Of a stretch of DNA of 64,000 bases, positions 1 through 9,600 are shown piece by piece; the first letter of the stretch is position 1; every line of letters begins with the position of its first letter. The stretch is from positions 184,162 to 248,161 of the forward strand of contig NZ_JAUMTZ010000004.1 of the NCBI RefSeq assembly GCF_030530945.1, read 5' to 3'. Origin of the DNA: Kocuria sp. GTDB taxonomy: Bacteria; Actinomycetota; Actinomycetes; Actinomycetales; Micrococcaceae. The notes beneath the pieces are model-generated. The model saw only the letters and a list, made by a program, of their open reading frames with translations, had not been told where the DNA came from and did not search any database. The translations under genes and the position numbers were made by a program.

Positions 1-75
1 AGGGTGGCACTGGCGGCCATGGTGGACATGTCGTGGGTGGGGCGGTCATGGGCAGCATGGGGGATTGTTGCGTGA
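1..75 (+). CDS. possible 3' end of an upstream gene (partial)
   Basis: Reading frame 1 is open from the window edge to a TGA at 73-75 and encodes a hydrophobic tail ending in WAAWGIVA. It is followed by the perfect hairpin at 127-169, as expected of the end of a gene. The piece is too short to identify, and an open frame of this length can occur by chance in GC-rich DNA. Confidence 0.2.
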   Translation, partial: RVALAAMVDMSWVGRSWAAWGIVA

Positions 76-126
76 TCGCAGCGGGGGCCCATGTGATCAC
101 CCTGGTGGACATCAGTGCCAGTGTTC

Positions 127-169
127 ATGCACCCACCATATACCCCCACGGGGTATATGGTGGGTGCAT
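127..169. terminator. perfect 20-bp inverted repeat, probable bidirectional terminator
   Basis: Bases 127-146 and 150-169 are exact reverse complements separated by three bases (CAC). The hairpin lies 40 bases beyond the 3' end of the Mrr-like gene and after whatever gene enters from the left. There is no T-run on either side, so termination is inferred from position and stem strength. Confidence 0.6.
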
Positions 170-209
170 CTCGTTACACCTCCCATCGGGGCACAGACGC
201 CACACAGCT

Positions 210-1274
210 CTATGAGACCTTCTCGGCCACAACGTAGATTCGCTTCAAGGGCAGCTTGTCCCGCCACCTCGATGGCAAGGACTCGTAGTACGTCAGCGTG
301 AGGTCGGTGATCTCCTTGTACCCAAGCAGACGAAGGTTGTGACGCTCCCGTTCCAGGGCAGCCGCTTCGCTGGTGTAAGAGCCCAGAGTCACGAACAGGC
401 CATGCTCATCTTTGACGCCCAGCGTTCCAAGGAGCCCTTGAATATCCGGGCGCCCCTTGGTGGACGATGTGTGTTTGCACTGCACTTTGATGAGCGGCGG
501 TTCAAGCCCCAGAATGTCCCTGTGAGCCAGGACGTCTACTCCCCCATCAGCCGAGTAGGACGTCACTCGCGCCTGGTAGCCCATGGCCCTCAGAAGATCA
601 GCGACGAAATGCTCAAACTCCTCGTGCGTGAGATCCTCCAGGAGTGTTCGCGTGATGAAGTCATTGGTGTTGACCTGAATCTGCTCTGCCGTGGGCAGCG
701 CGTCATTCGCCTCCTCGTCTGACTCAGCAACCATAGGCAAAGCCCCTATCGGCGATGTGGATAATGGTTGCGCGTCCTCCCGGGCCTGGAGCGACCTTAC
801 AAAGGCGTCCTCGGAAGGCGCCTGCAAAAAATCGCGGAAGATGCCTTCGTGGCGTTTAACTCGAAAGAGGGTGAGCGCGGACCCGATTTCATAGAGGGCG
901 GGTTTGGGGAAAATACCGCGGGAGACGCCGGTCTTAAGCCACCGCACGGCACGTCGATGCCGGTGGGTTTTCTGGTCGGAGTGATACCGGTACTCCCCCA
1001 CGACCTCACCGAAGTTCAAGGTCCGGTCCGCCTTATTGGGAAATATGACGAGATCTCCCACGGCCATCTCGAAAGCAAACCGCCGCTGAATCCCAGCCCA
1101 AACAGCTATGGCCCCCGCCTTGGCGTTGGGTTCGCTGGCGAGCAACGCGGCCTTGATCCGTTCCGGGTCATCCCCCATGAGGGAGATGTCCCCAATCTCC
1201 CACCCAATCGAGAAAAACCCTTCGGAGAGCAGCTCATCGGCGAGAACGTCGTTGTGAATACCCCACATGGTCAT
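210..1274 (-). CDS. Mrr-like restriction endonuclease with N-terminal PUA/EVE-like domain
   Basis: The protein has 354 residues. The C-terminal third is an Mrr-type PD-(D/E)XK nuclease: Asp/Gly residues in SADGGVDVLAH near residue 245 and the QCKH motif near 265, followed by a segment on shared DNA ends (GLFVTLGSYT). The first 150 residues (MWGIHND... GDLVIFP...) look like the PUA/EVE-type domain found at the front of other restriction proteins, which could sense modified bases; that part is inference. I chose the ATG at 1274 because it overlaps the stop of the UvrD-like gene in the form ATGA. A longer frame starts at 1325 but would overlap the upstream gene by 55 bases. It is the last gene of the five-gene defence operon and probably supplies its nuclease. 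Confidence 0.8.
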   Translation of the reverse strand: MTMWGIHNDVLADELLSEGFFSIGWEIGDISLMGDDPERIKAALLASEPNAKAGAIAVWAGIQRRFAFEMAVGDLVIFPNKADRTLNFGEVVGEYRYHSDQKTHRHRRAVRWLKTGVSRGIFPKPALYEIGSALTLFRVKRHEGIFRDFLQAPSEDAFVRSLQAREDAQPLSTSPIGALPMVAESDEEANDALPTAEQIQVNTNDFITRTLLEDLTHEEFEHFVADLLRAMGYQARVTSYSADGGVDVLAHRDILGLEPPLIKVQCKHTSSTKGRPDIQGLLGTLGVKDEHGLFVTLGSYTSEAAALERERHNLRLLGYKEITDLTLTYYESLPSRWRDKLPLKRIYVVAEKVS

Positions 1275-3619
1275 GACCGGGCCTCCTCTGCCATCGGCAA
1301 GAACGGGCTGGCTTTCCTGCTCCACGAGATCGCCAGCACATCACGGGCACGTGTGGCTCCCACGTACAGCAGGGAGCGCTCCCGCAAGGCGTTGTCCTCG
1401 TGGGCCTTCTCGTCATAGTCACTGCCCGCGAAGAACCGGGGGATGGATGCCTCGCTCACGTCGAACAGCAGAACGCGGGAGAACTCGGTGCCTTTAGCCC
1501 GGTGGAGGGTCATGACCGCGGGGGTTCCCTGCGGAATGTCCTGCTTGTCCACCGGTGCCGCGTTGACACCCAGCTCTCCCAGGGTGCGGACCAGCGCGTC
1601 GCGCTGCTTTTTGGTGCGGGTGAGGATTCCCAGGGTGCTGGCGGAGAGGCCCTCGTCCGCTAGTTCATCGAGCCACCTTTTCACCAGTCCGGCCACGAGA
1701 CCGTATTCGTGGGCAAGATCCCGCGCGGGCAGCAGAACGGGCACGGGCCCGGAACGACTGGAAACATACCGTTCCTGGGAGTGGTCCACCGACTCACCCT
1801 CCACCTCGTCCAGGTTGTACTCCCCGCCCTCGAGCACCTTGAGGGCGAGCGCGAGATTTTGTTCGGTGGTGCGGTAGTTCAGGCGGAGCCGCCGGGAGCG
1901 CCCCACCACTTTGACGCCGTAGTGGCCCAGCACAATCCGCTGACCGTAGATCCGCTGGTTGGAGTCCTCAGCGATGAACAGATCATCGGGGCCCTCCGCC
2001 ACGCACGCCCTGGCCAGTTGCCAGCGCGTGGGGGTGAAGTCCTGGCCCTCGTCGATCAGCACGTGATCCGCGGGCAGCAGGCCCTCTGACCGGCGCAAGA
2101 AGGCCGCAGCGATTGCCGCCGCCTCGTCCCAGTCAATGGACTGGGTGGCCAAGCCGTCCGCCCGGTAGCGCTGTACCGCCGCCCAGACCGCTCGACGTTG
2201 GTTGCGCCCCAGTCGTGTTCCTCGCCCCATTCGCGGGGCGCGGAGGTACTCCCGCTCTTCGGTGATCCGGGCCGGCAGGATCACCTCTTGGTATTCGGAC
2301 TGGAAGAATGCCGGCACCGCCACTTGGTGGGGCAGCTCCGGTCCTGCAGCCTCAATGGCCTCGTCCCACGGGCTCGCGCCGTACGCGCCGGAGCTGCGGT
2401 AGTCCGGGGTGCGCTGGACGCCCCACCCCACCACCTCTTCCATGGCCTGAGACAGTCCCTGCGACCCGTTGGCGACTCCCAGCACCCGGTGGGCCACCTG
2501 GTCCAGTGTCATGACCGTGATGCCGGGTTGGCCCAGCTGCGCTGCCATCCGCACGCGCGGATCCAACGCGCGGATCTGTTGCGCGATCATGTCCACCAGG
2601 TTGCGCGTGTAGGACACCACGAGTACGCGCGCGTCCGGGTTTTCTCGCGCCAAGCGGACCGCTCGGTGGACCAGCACCACGGTCTTACCCGTGCCCGCCC
2701 CACCGGAGAGCCGGAACGGTCCGGAGGTCTTCTTGTCCACGTAGTCCTGCTGGTCGGGGTGCAGGAACAGCCGCCACGCGTCGAAGTCGCCGCTGGCCAG
2801 GGCCTTTTCCAGGGCGGCGTCGTCTTCAATGAGGTGGAACTGGGATGCCGCCCGCGGGGTGGTCACCGCGCGCACCACGGCGTCGGTCTCGGACGGCACG
2901 CCCACCTCGGTGCCACCCGTCACGGGCTCGTCCACCGCCGTGTACCGTTCGCGCACAGTTTCCAGCGTCTCCCCCGTGGCGAGGTCCAGCAGCGCGTCCG
3001 CCTGCCAACCACCCACTCGGCCCAGGAAGGCCATGAGGTCCGCCTCTGAGTCTGCGCGCACGGCCACCGTGGCCACGGACTCGTCCACCCCCAGTTGCCC
3101 GGTGAGCTCCTCTACGGCCAGGGCAGCCAGGGGGTTGCGTGCCACAATCACCGTCTCGGGCTGGGCTTCGGGGGACGACGACGCCGTGCCCTCCTCCTGC
3201 TGCAACGCCACCATCTCGGCGGCGCGGGCTTCCACCAGTGCCTTGAGCTGAGCATCCGTATAGTGCTCCGAACCGTCGGCCGCGGTGGAATCCACCTGCC
3301 GGATCTCCGCCGCACCGCTGGTGGGGTTCACTCGCGCGTAGGCCTTGGCCGCCACCTGGTAGGCGTCATCGTGCGCGTACACACCGTAAAGCAACCACAG
3401 CGAGCCCATGTCGAAGAGCACAAGCCGGTAGAACTGGTCCACGCGTGCCGTGCGAACGCGTTCATCCGCACAGTTTTGGATGGGCTCCACGTGCAGGCCG
3501 TTGGTGGTGGGGTCCTTGATGAGCTTTTCCAGCGTGGCAGTCACCTTGCCCGCAATGGATTTCTCGTAGCTGCCCAGGAACCCTCGGTCCAGGATGAGCT
3601 GTTTCTGCGGCGCAGTCAT
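1271..3619 (-). CDS. UvrD/Rep-family helicase with N-terminal RelE/ParE-like domain
   Basis: 782 residues. Residues 1-95 resemble a RelE/ParE toxin fold: a basic helix, the segment RVRTARVDQFYRLVLFD, then LLYGVYAHDDAY. SF1 helicase motifs follow: Walker A GGAGTGKT near 305, Walker B IDEGQD near 521, motif V TLHRAKGTEF and motif VI LYVGATRAR near the C-terminus. UvrD-type enzymes move 3'-5' on DNA using ATP. The stop overlaps the start of the Mrr-like gene and the start overlaps the DUF1998 helicase stop, each by 4 bases, so translation is probably coupled. Fusions of this kind are known in databases of UvrD-domain proteins. Whether the RelE-like part is a toxin, an RNA-binding module or a structural remnant cannot be told from sequence. 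Confidence 0.85.
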   Translation of the reverse strand: MTAPQKQLILDRGFLGSYEKSIAGKVTATLEKLIKDPTTNGLHVEPIQNCADERVRTARVDQFYRLVLFDMGSLWLLYGVYAHDDAYQVAAKAYARVNPTSGAAEIRQVDSTAADGSEHYTDAQLKALVEARAAEMVALQQEEGTASSSPEAQPETVIVARNPLAALAVEELTGQLGVDESVATVAVRADSEADLMAFLGRVGGWQADALLDLATGETLETVRERYTAVDEPVTGGTEVGVPSETDAVVRAVTTPRAASQFHLIEDDAALEKALASGDFDAWRLFLHPDQQDYVDKKTSGPFRLSGGAGTGKTVVLVHRAVRLARENPDARVLVVSYTRNLVDMIAQQIRALDPRVRMAAQLGQPGITVMTLDQVAHRVLGVANGSQGLSQAMEEVVGWGVQRTPDYRSSGAYGASPWDEAIEAAGPELPHQVAVPAFFQSEYQEVILPARITEEREYLRAPRMGRGTRLGRNQRRAVWAAVQRYRADGLATQSIDWDEAAAIAAAFLRRSEGLLPADHVLIDEGQDFTPTRWQLARACVAEGPDDLFIAEDSNQRIYGQRIVLGHYGVKVVGRSRRLRLNYRTTEQNLALALKVLEGGEYNLDEVEGESVDHSQERYVSSRSGPVPVLLPARDLAHEYGLVAGLVKRWLDELADEGLSASTLGILTRTKKQRDALVRTLGELGVNAAPVDKQDIPQGTPAVMTLHRAKGTEFSRVLLFDVSEASIPRFFAGSDYDEKAHEDNALRERSLLYVGATRARDVLAISWSRKASPFLPMAEEARS

Positions 3620-6600
3620 TGCATCTCCGTCTTCCGTTGAGTGGTATCACCGTGGGTGGTCAGGATCTCTCGAATGGTGTCCATGCCGGGGCCGGTGACG
3701 GTCCAGTCAGGCGGCGCCACCTCGGCAAAAGCCACCGCGCTCTCCTCCTCGGCCAGCCACGCGAGCTTGAGGTCGATCCACAGCAGATCGACCACATATC
3801 CCTGCATTTCTTCCCCGATCTCGGGGAAGGGCAGCCCTTGCTGACCCGCAAGCGTCAAGATGTGCGCTTCATCGGGGGAATCGGCATGAGAGACGGCGTT
3901 CTTCCACTCGGGGGGCAACTCCACGGGCCCGGGAGAGTAAAGGACGTTCATGCCGCCCGATCCAACGCGCTCCTTCCCGGTAGAAGGCGCGGGGGCATCC
4001 TGCCCGCTGGGAAGATGGGAGAAGAACTCCAGCCACTGGTTCTCCTCCTGTTCCTCCGCCGCGTGCTCGGCCGAGGACTTCCACGTTTCCAGAATGGTCA
4101 CGGCCCCGGGCTCCATGTCCTGCCGGAGGTTGGACAACGCCAACCATTGGCGCCAGGAGTCCGCGAAATAGGGCGATTCCACGGCGGCGTCCCGATCATC
4201 CAGAACCACGGCCAGCCGGCTGTGGGTGGGCGTGACGTTCCCGAGGATCACCAGGGGGCCCGTGCGGCGGACAAAACCCTTGGTTGTCGGCGTGCGCGGT
4301 GGGTCGGGAAGTGGAGTTCCCGGCGGTGTGTTCAAGATGGCCCGAGCCTGGTCGGCCAGGGCATCCAGACTCACCGGCGTGGGCTTCCCCGTGAAGAGCA
4401 GCAGATTCAGCTTCCTGGCCACGCTGAGTTGCCGCTTGAACGGGTCCGCCTTGCTGTCGCTGATCAGGCTCAGCAGCTGCTCAAGGGGATTGGCGTCCAG
4501 GTAGCTCAGATCCGCGGCATCCACTACGCCCTGGCTCTGCAGGGCCTTCGTGAACTTTTCTACCCACATATCCTGGAGGACTCCCTCGCCAGGTTCCCCG
4601 CGCTGTGCTGCTTCGTAGGCGTCCAAGTCCGCGTGAGTCACCGCGTACACCAGGTAGTCGCGCTCGCGCAGACCGCGGCGCTTAGCGGCGTCGTCGCCCA
4701 CCCGGCCATGCGCAGAGGAGGCGTGGTACGTGCGCCCGTCCAGATAAATGGCAGCGCCCTGGCTACCGAACTGACCTTGCCAGGTGAGCAGCGCGTCCGG
4801 CTGGGTGTCTCCGAGAAGCACCTGAGGGGTGTAGGAGTAGCGGACGCCTCCCAGCATCACGGAGAACCCCTTGCCCCCGTCACTCACCGTGTCCGTCACC
4901 TGCGCGCCGGGCAGAGCGCCCACGGCGGCACGGAATACTCGACGGAAGCGGTGCTCGAGGGCCGATTCAAAGTCGTCCCCCACGGGCGCACGGCCTTCCT
5001 CCACGCGCCAGGTCATTTCCTCCCCGGGGACTTCGTCCCCCAGGATGGTTCCTAGGATTTCGACGGCGCGCTGCCTGCTCAGGTACTCGCGCTTGGACGC
5101 GCGCACGTGCGGCATCAAGCAGCGGAAACATGCCGCTTTGTCCTCGTCCTGGCACACGCAGCCCACCAGGAACTCATGGGCTCCGCGTAGCAGATGCCAC
5201 AGGGATTCTGGGGTGGCGAGTTCCGCGAGGTAGCCCGTGCCTCCGGGCACGGAATCGAACAGCAGCAGCGAGTCCGCGTTGTTCCGGCTGACATCGGGAA
5301 CCACCTCCATGTTCAGGTGGCTGATTTCTCCGCCGAATCGCTCCCGCAATCCGAGCATGAGGGCGCAGTAGAAGCTCCAGAGGGACCGCCCGGAGGTGTC
5401 TTCCGTGATGGACGGCGGGAGGCTGATCATGATGGATTCCGTGACCAGCTCTCGGGCCAACACCACGGACACGGATTCCGGGTTCTCCACTCTGCGCTGC
5501 GTGCACCAGCCCTGGTGTTCACGTGCGTTGTTTTCATCCGTGTTTTCGTCCTGGTGACCGCACACGGGGCAGATCAAGAACCCCCCAATGCGCTGCGAGC
5601 GCCCCGCGAGTGTGGCCTCACGGGCACCCTCCCGCGGCTTGCCCACGTTCATTCGCGTGAGGCGTGAACCGCGGCGGAACGTGACGCCCACCCCGGTCCC
5701 CCCGATGGACCATTCCGCCCGAGTGTCGGACTCCGTGAAGTCCGGGATGGTCAGGGTGTCGTACGAGGCGCTCTCGCGATCCTCCCGGCCGTCCGAGATC
5801 TTGGCCTGGTTCAGCTCCATGGTGGAGGACACCTTGGTCAGTTCCACCACGTTCAGGTGTTGTCCGGAGTCCGCAATCGCCGGCTTGTGGCATGCGGGGC
5901 ACGAGTCCATGCGCTCCGTGGGAGCAATCTCCTGGCTGTGCCCGCACGCCGGGCAGAAGGCGAACCGGCGGACCCCGGCGCCGTCACTGCCCACGTCCAC
6001 GGAGTCGATGGTCAGCTCGTGTCCCCCGGCGTAGAAGGTGTTGCCGGGTGCCAGTTCGGTGAGGGCTGTAAACCCGGAGCGTTCATATTCCGCGGGGATG
6101 TGCTTCCAGTTGTCGTGCTCATCCCGGTAGGTGAGCGTGGCCTCCAAACTCACCGCATCATCGAAGAGCGTGAAGTTGGGCAGCACACCGAAGCGTTCGA
6201 GCACGCCAATCCAGTGCTCGTGGCTCAGCTGAGAGGACTCCGCACGCAGGCGCGCGCTGCTGCCCTTGAGCCGACGTTCCTCTCGTTCGCGCGCGGCGGG
6301 GTCCTCTGTCAGACCCAGCTTCTGCTCTTGTTCATCGAGGAGCTGCTGTTGTCCCTCAAGTTCTGTAGCGAGCTTGCCGTCTTCTTCCGCCGTGATCACC
6401 ACGGTGCCATCGGCGATCGCCCGGAGCTGCTTTTCCACGCGTTCCCGGCGGTGATGCAGCTCGGCCTTCTCATGCTGCCAACGCTGCACGGAGGCCTTGA
6501 CGGCTCGTTCCAGTCCGCTGGGCTCACCGTTGTCCGGCCACGTCGCCCACGTGCGCAAGGCTTGCGCCGCTTCATGGGTCATGCCCCGCCGGGGTTCGTC

Positions 6601-9600
6601 GCCCACCTGGAACGCGGAGAGAAACTCGTCCAGTCGCTGCCGAGAGTGTTCACGCGCATCAGCCAGCAGCGTCCCCAGGAACGTCCCGGAATCACTGGAC
6701 TTCATGACGGAGGCTGCGCGCGCGGGATCCGGCGTACCCTCGTCCCCCGCCATGCGATCCATGAGGAACGCCGTGTACTGCCGGTGCAGAATCTCCTCCG
6801 CGGACAGGTACGCGGCCGGGGGCCGCACCCCGCCATTGAGCATGAACTGCGGTTCGATGAACGCCGAGCCCTTGCCGCGCGTGGTCATGAAGGCCAGATC
6901 CAGGGAGTTGCCGGTCAGACGCCCAGCGCGTCCCACGCGTTGCAGGTACGAGGCCACGGTGTCTGGGATGGACGCCAGGATCACGGTGGAGAGATCACCA
7001 ATGTCGATGCCCATTTCCAACGTGGGCGTGGCCACCAGCACGTTGGGGGCGCCCGGCGTGGTCTCGCTGTTCTTGAACTCGTTCTCGTACTGCAGGCGCG
7101 TGTCCGCGGCAAGCAAAGAGGTGTGTTCGCGGGCAATCACGCGCCGCATGTCACCGCGGTACAGGCTGCGGTAGTAGCTCTCCCGCAGGGTGTCCGGGTG
7201 GAGCGTTCCCTTGCACTGGTAGGCCGTGCAGGGCCCGCCCGCCAGGGTGCTCAGGGCGTCGGGAAGTCCCGTGACCACCTGCCCGCACTCGGGACAGCGC
7301 AGGATTCCGGCGGGACCGGAGAGAGCGGCCAGCACCAGGTTCTCGGGGCGCAGGCCGTAGCTTTCGGTGGTCACGGTACCCCGTTGCATCACGGGCACCG
7401 TGTCGGTCAGCCGGTGCTCGGTGAGCGCGGTGAAGAGGGGCTTGAGCAGGTATCCCGCCCTGCGCTGGTCTACGCCCAGGCAGCGTGAGGTCCAGTCCAC
7501 GTACCAACTGTTGGAGTTGGTGAGGTCCCTGAACCCGGTATTTTCCTTGAAGCGGCCCGTCGCAGGGAACGCGGGCGCTCGTCGCCCGCGTGGGAAGGCG
7601 GGCATGACGTTCTTGGGCCGGCGTCCGCCCCAGATCTCGTAACGAGTTCCGCCCTTTTCGCGGTATCGCTGCAGCCATTCATGGGCAATGGCACCGTCGA
7701 CGCGTAGGCGCTCCAGGATTCCGCGCACCCATGCGCCGGGCCGCGCGGCACCGCGGGCTTCGATCCCGGGCAGGTCGATGGTCAGTTCCCGCGCGGCCAG
7801 CTCCAGCACATCATGACCCAGGGTCTCCAGCTCGTCGTCGGCCGCCTGCACGGAGGCCGCGGCGGTCCCGGTAGCCGCCAGGGTGCGCCCGTAGGACTCC
7901 ACAAGACCCACTTCGAGTTCCACATCGAACTCCAGGCGCGTGGCCACGCGGTCACGGGCACGACGCCGCCTGTTCCGGTCCTCGGAGTCATCCCAGTACC
8001 CGCGGACGGGCGCGTTTTCGGCAATCGAGGGGTGAAGCAGCCGGTACCGCTCCTCCGACGTGCGGGCCTTATCCATCATGCGCGTGACGACGTCCCGCAC
8101 CGGAGTGGGCTCCTCGGTCAGCGCGGATTGGATGGCAGAACGCAACGCCAGCGAGTAGGAGCGGGCCTCCACGAATCCCGCCCGATGCGCGGCATCCTGC
8201 ACCGAGTCCGTGAATACCAGGGACTTTTTCTCGCGGAGGTTCAGCCCCTCCGCACCGAACAGGCTGGAGAGCGCCACGGAGAGCAGCGTGGCGGTCCGGG
8301 AACCCACAAAGCGGATGCCATCGTTTTCCTGGCATACCGGGCAGTTGTCCCTGGTGCTCAGACCGTCCGCTTCCAGGCCCACGTGCATTCGCACGGGGAG
8401 GGCATCCACATCTCCGGCATCCTCGTCCGGGAGTTCGTCCTCGATAGCGTGCCGCTCCGGATTGAGGTAGAACAGGCGCGCATCCCCGTCGGGGTCTCCA
8501 CCGGGCACAGAAATCAGGGCGCGGAACCGCCCAGACTTGCGGGCCTGCGCTTCACGGATGGTCTGGGGTTTCACGATCAGATCGCCCGTGCCGGTGAGCG
8601 CCACACCCCACCCGGAGCGTCCGCAATGTCGGCAGTAAATGGCGGGCAGGAAGCTGCCGTCGTGCACGCCTCGATCATCGCTCCAGGCAAACGCAACGGC
8701 CGGCGACGTCGCCCGGTCCACGTGGGACACCTCGCGCGTCCAAAGGTGCAGCTCCACGTTGGGGAAACTATTGCGCTCCGCGCGCGAGCGCACGTGGGAC
8801 AGCGCGCCGGCCAGTGCCTCGATGAAGCGGGCGCCGGTGGTGTCCTGGTCCAGGTGAGGCACAAGGACTGCGGCGAGATCGCGGATCGAGGTGGCCTGAG
8901 CCGCGGTAGACAGCAGCGTGCTCACGAGCGGGTGGGCGAGGAAGAGGTCTCGTTGAGTGGCGGCGTCGAGCTCGGCGTCCTCCCCCAGACTCTCTAGGGA
9001 CGGCCAGAGCACGGCGAGCACGCGACGGGTGAGCTCGGCCGGCTCGGGCAGCTGCCCGTCCGTGGCACCGGGCAGGATCTCTAGGACCGGTTGGAGCTGG
9101 GTCAGCGTGGGATGTTCCTGCGCCTGCAGGTCTGCACCCTCGATCCCCACGGCTGGCCCCGAGCGGAGGCGTTCCAGCGCGGCATCACGCAACGTGTCCT
9201 GCGTGAGGCGACGTTCCGTGACCACGGAGTCCACGGCGAATGCAGTGCCAAAGATGGTGCTCGCGAAGTCCGCCACGGGGGCGATATCCCTCTCGTCCCC
9301 CAGCGTGGCGGAGGTGGCCACCGGGATCATGGCGGTGCGCTGCGGTGCCAGGCGTTCCAGGACCAGGCGCAGCCGGCGGATGAGCATGGCTACATCGGTT
9401 CCCTGGGCGCCGTTGTAGGTGTGGAACTCATCCAGCACCAGGTACCGCAGGGATTCGGCAGAGTGCTCCCACAGCGGGCGGTCAGCCGAGCGCAAGAGAA
9501 GCTGGTCCAGCATCTTGTAGTTGGTGAGGATGATGTCCGGGACCGCGGAGCGAACAGTGTGCCGGTCCTCGATCAGTCCCTCCGGGGACATGACCGTGCG

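Noticed and set aside
33..215. 60-codon plus-strand frame at the left edge
   Set aside because: It runs through the perfect hairpin at 127-169 and its composition is unlike a protein.
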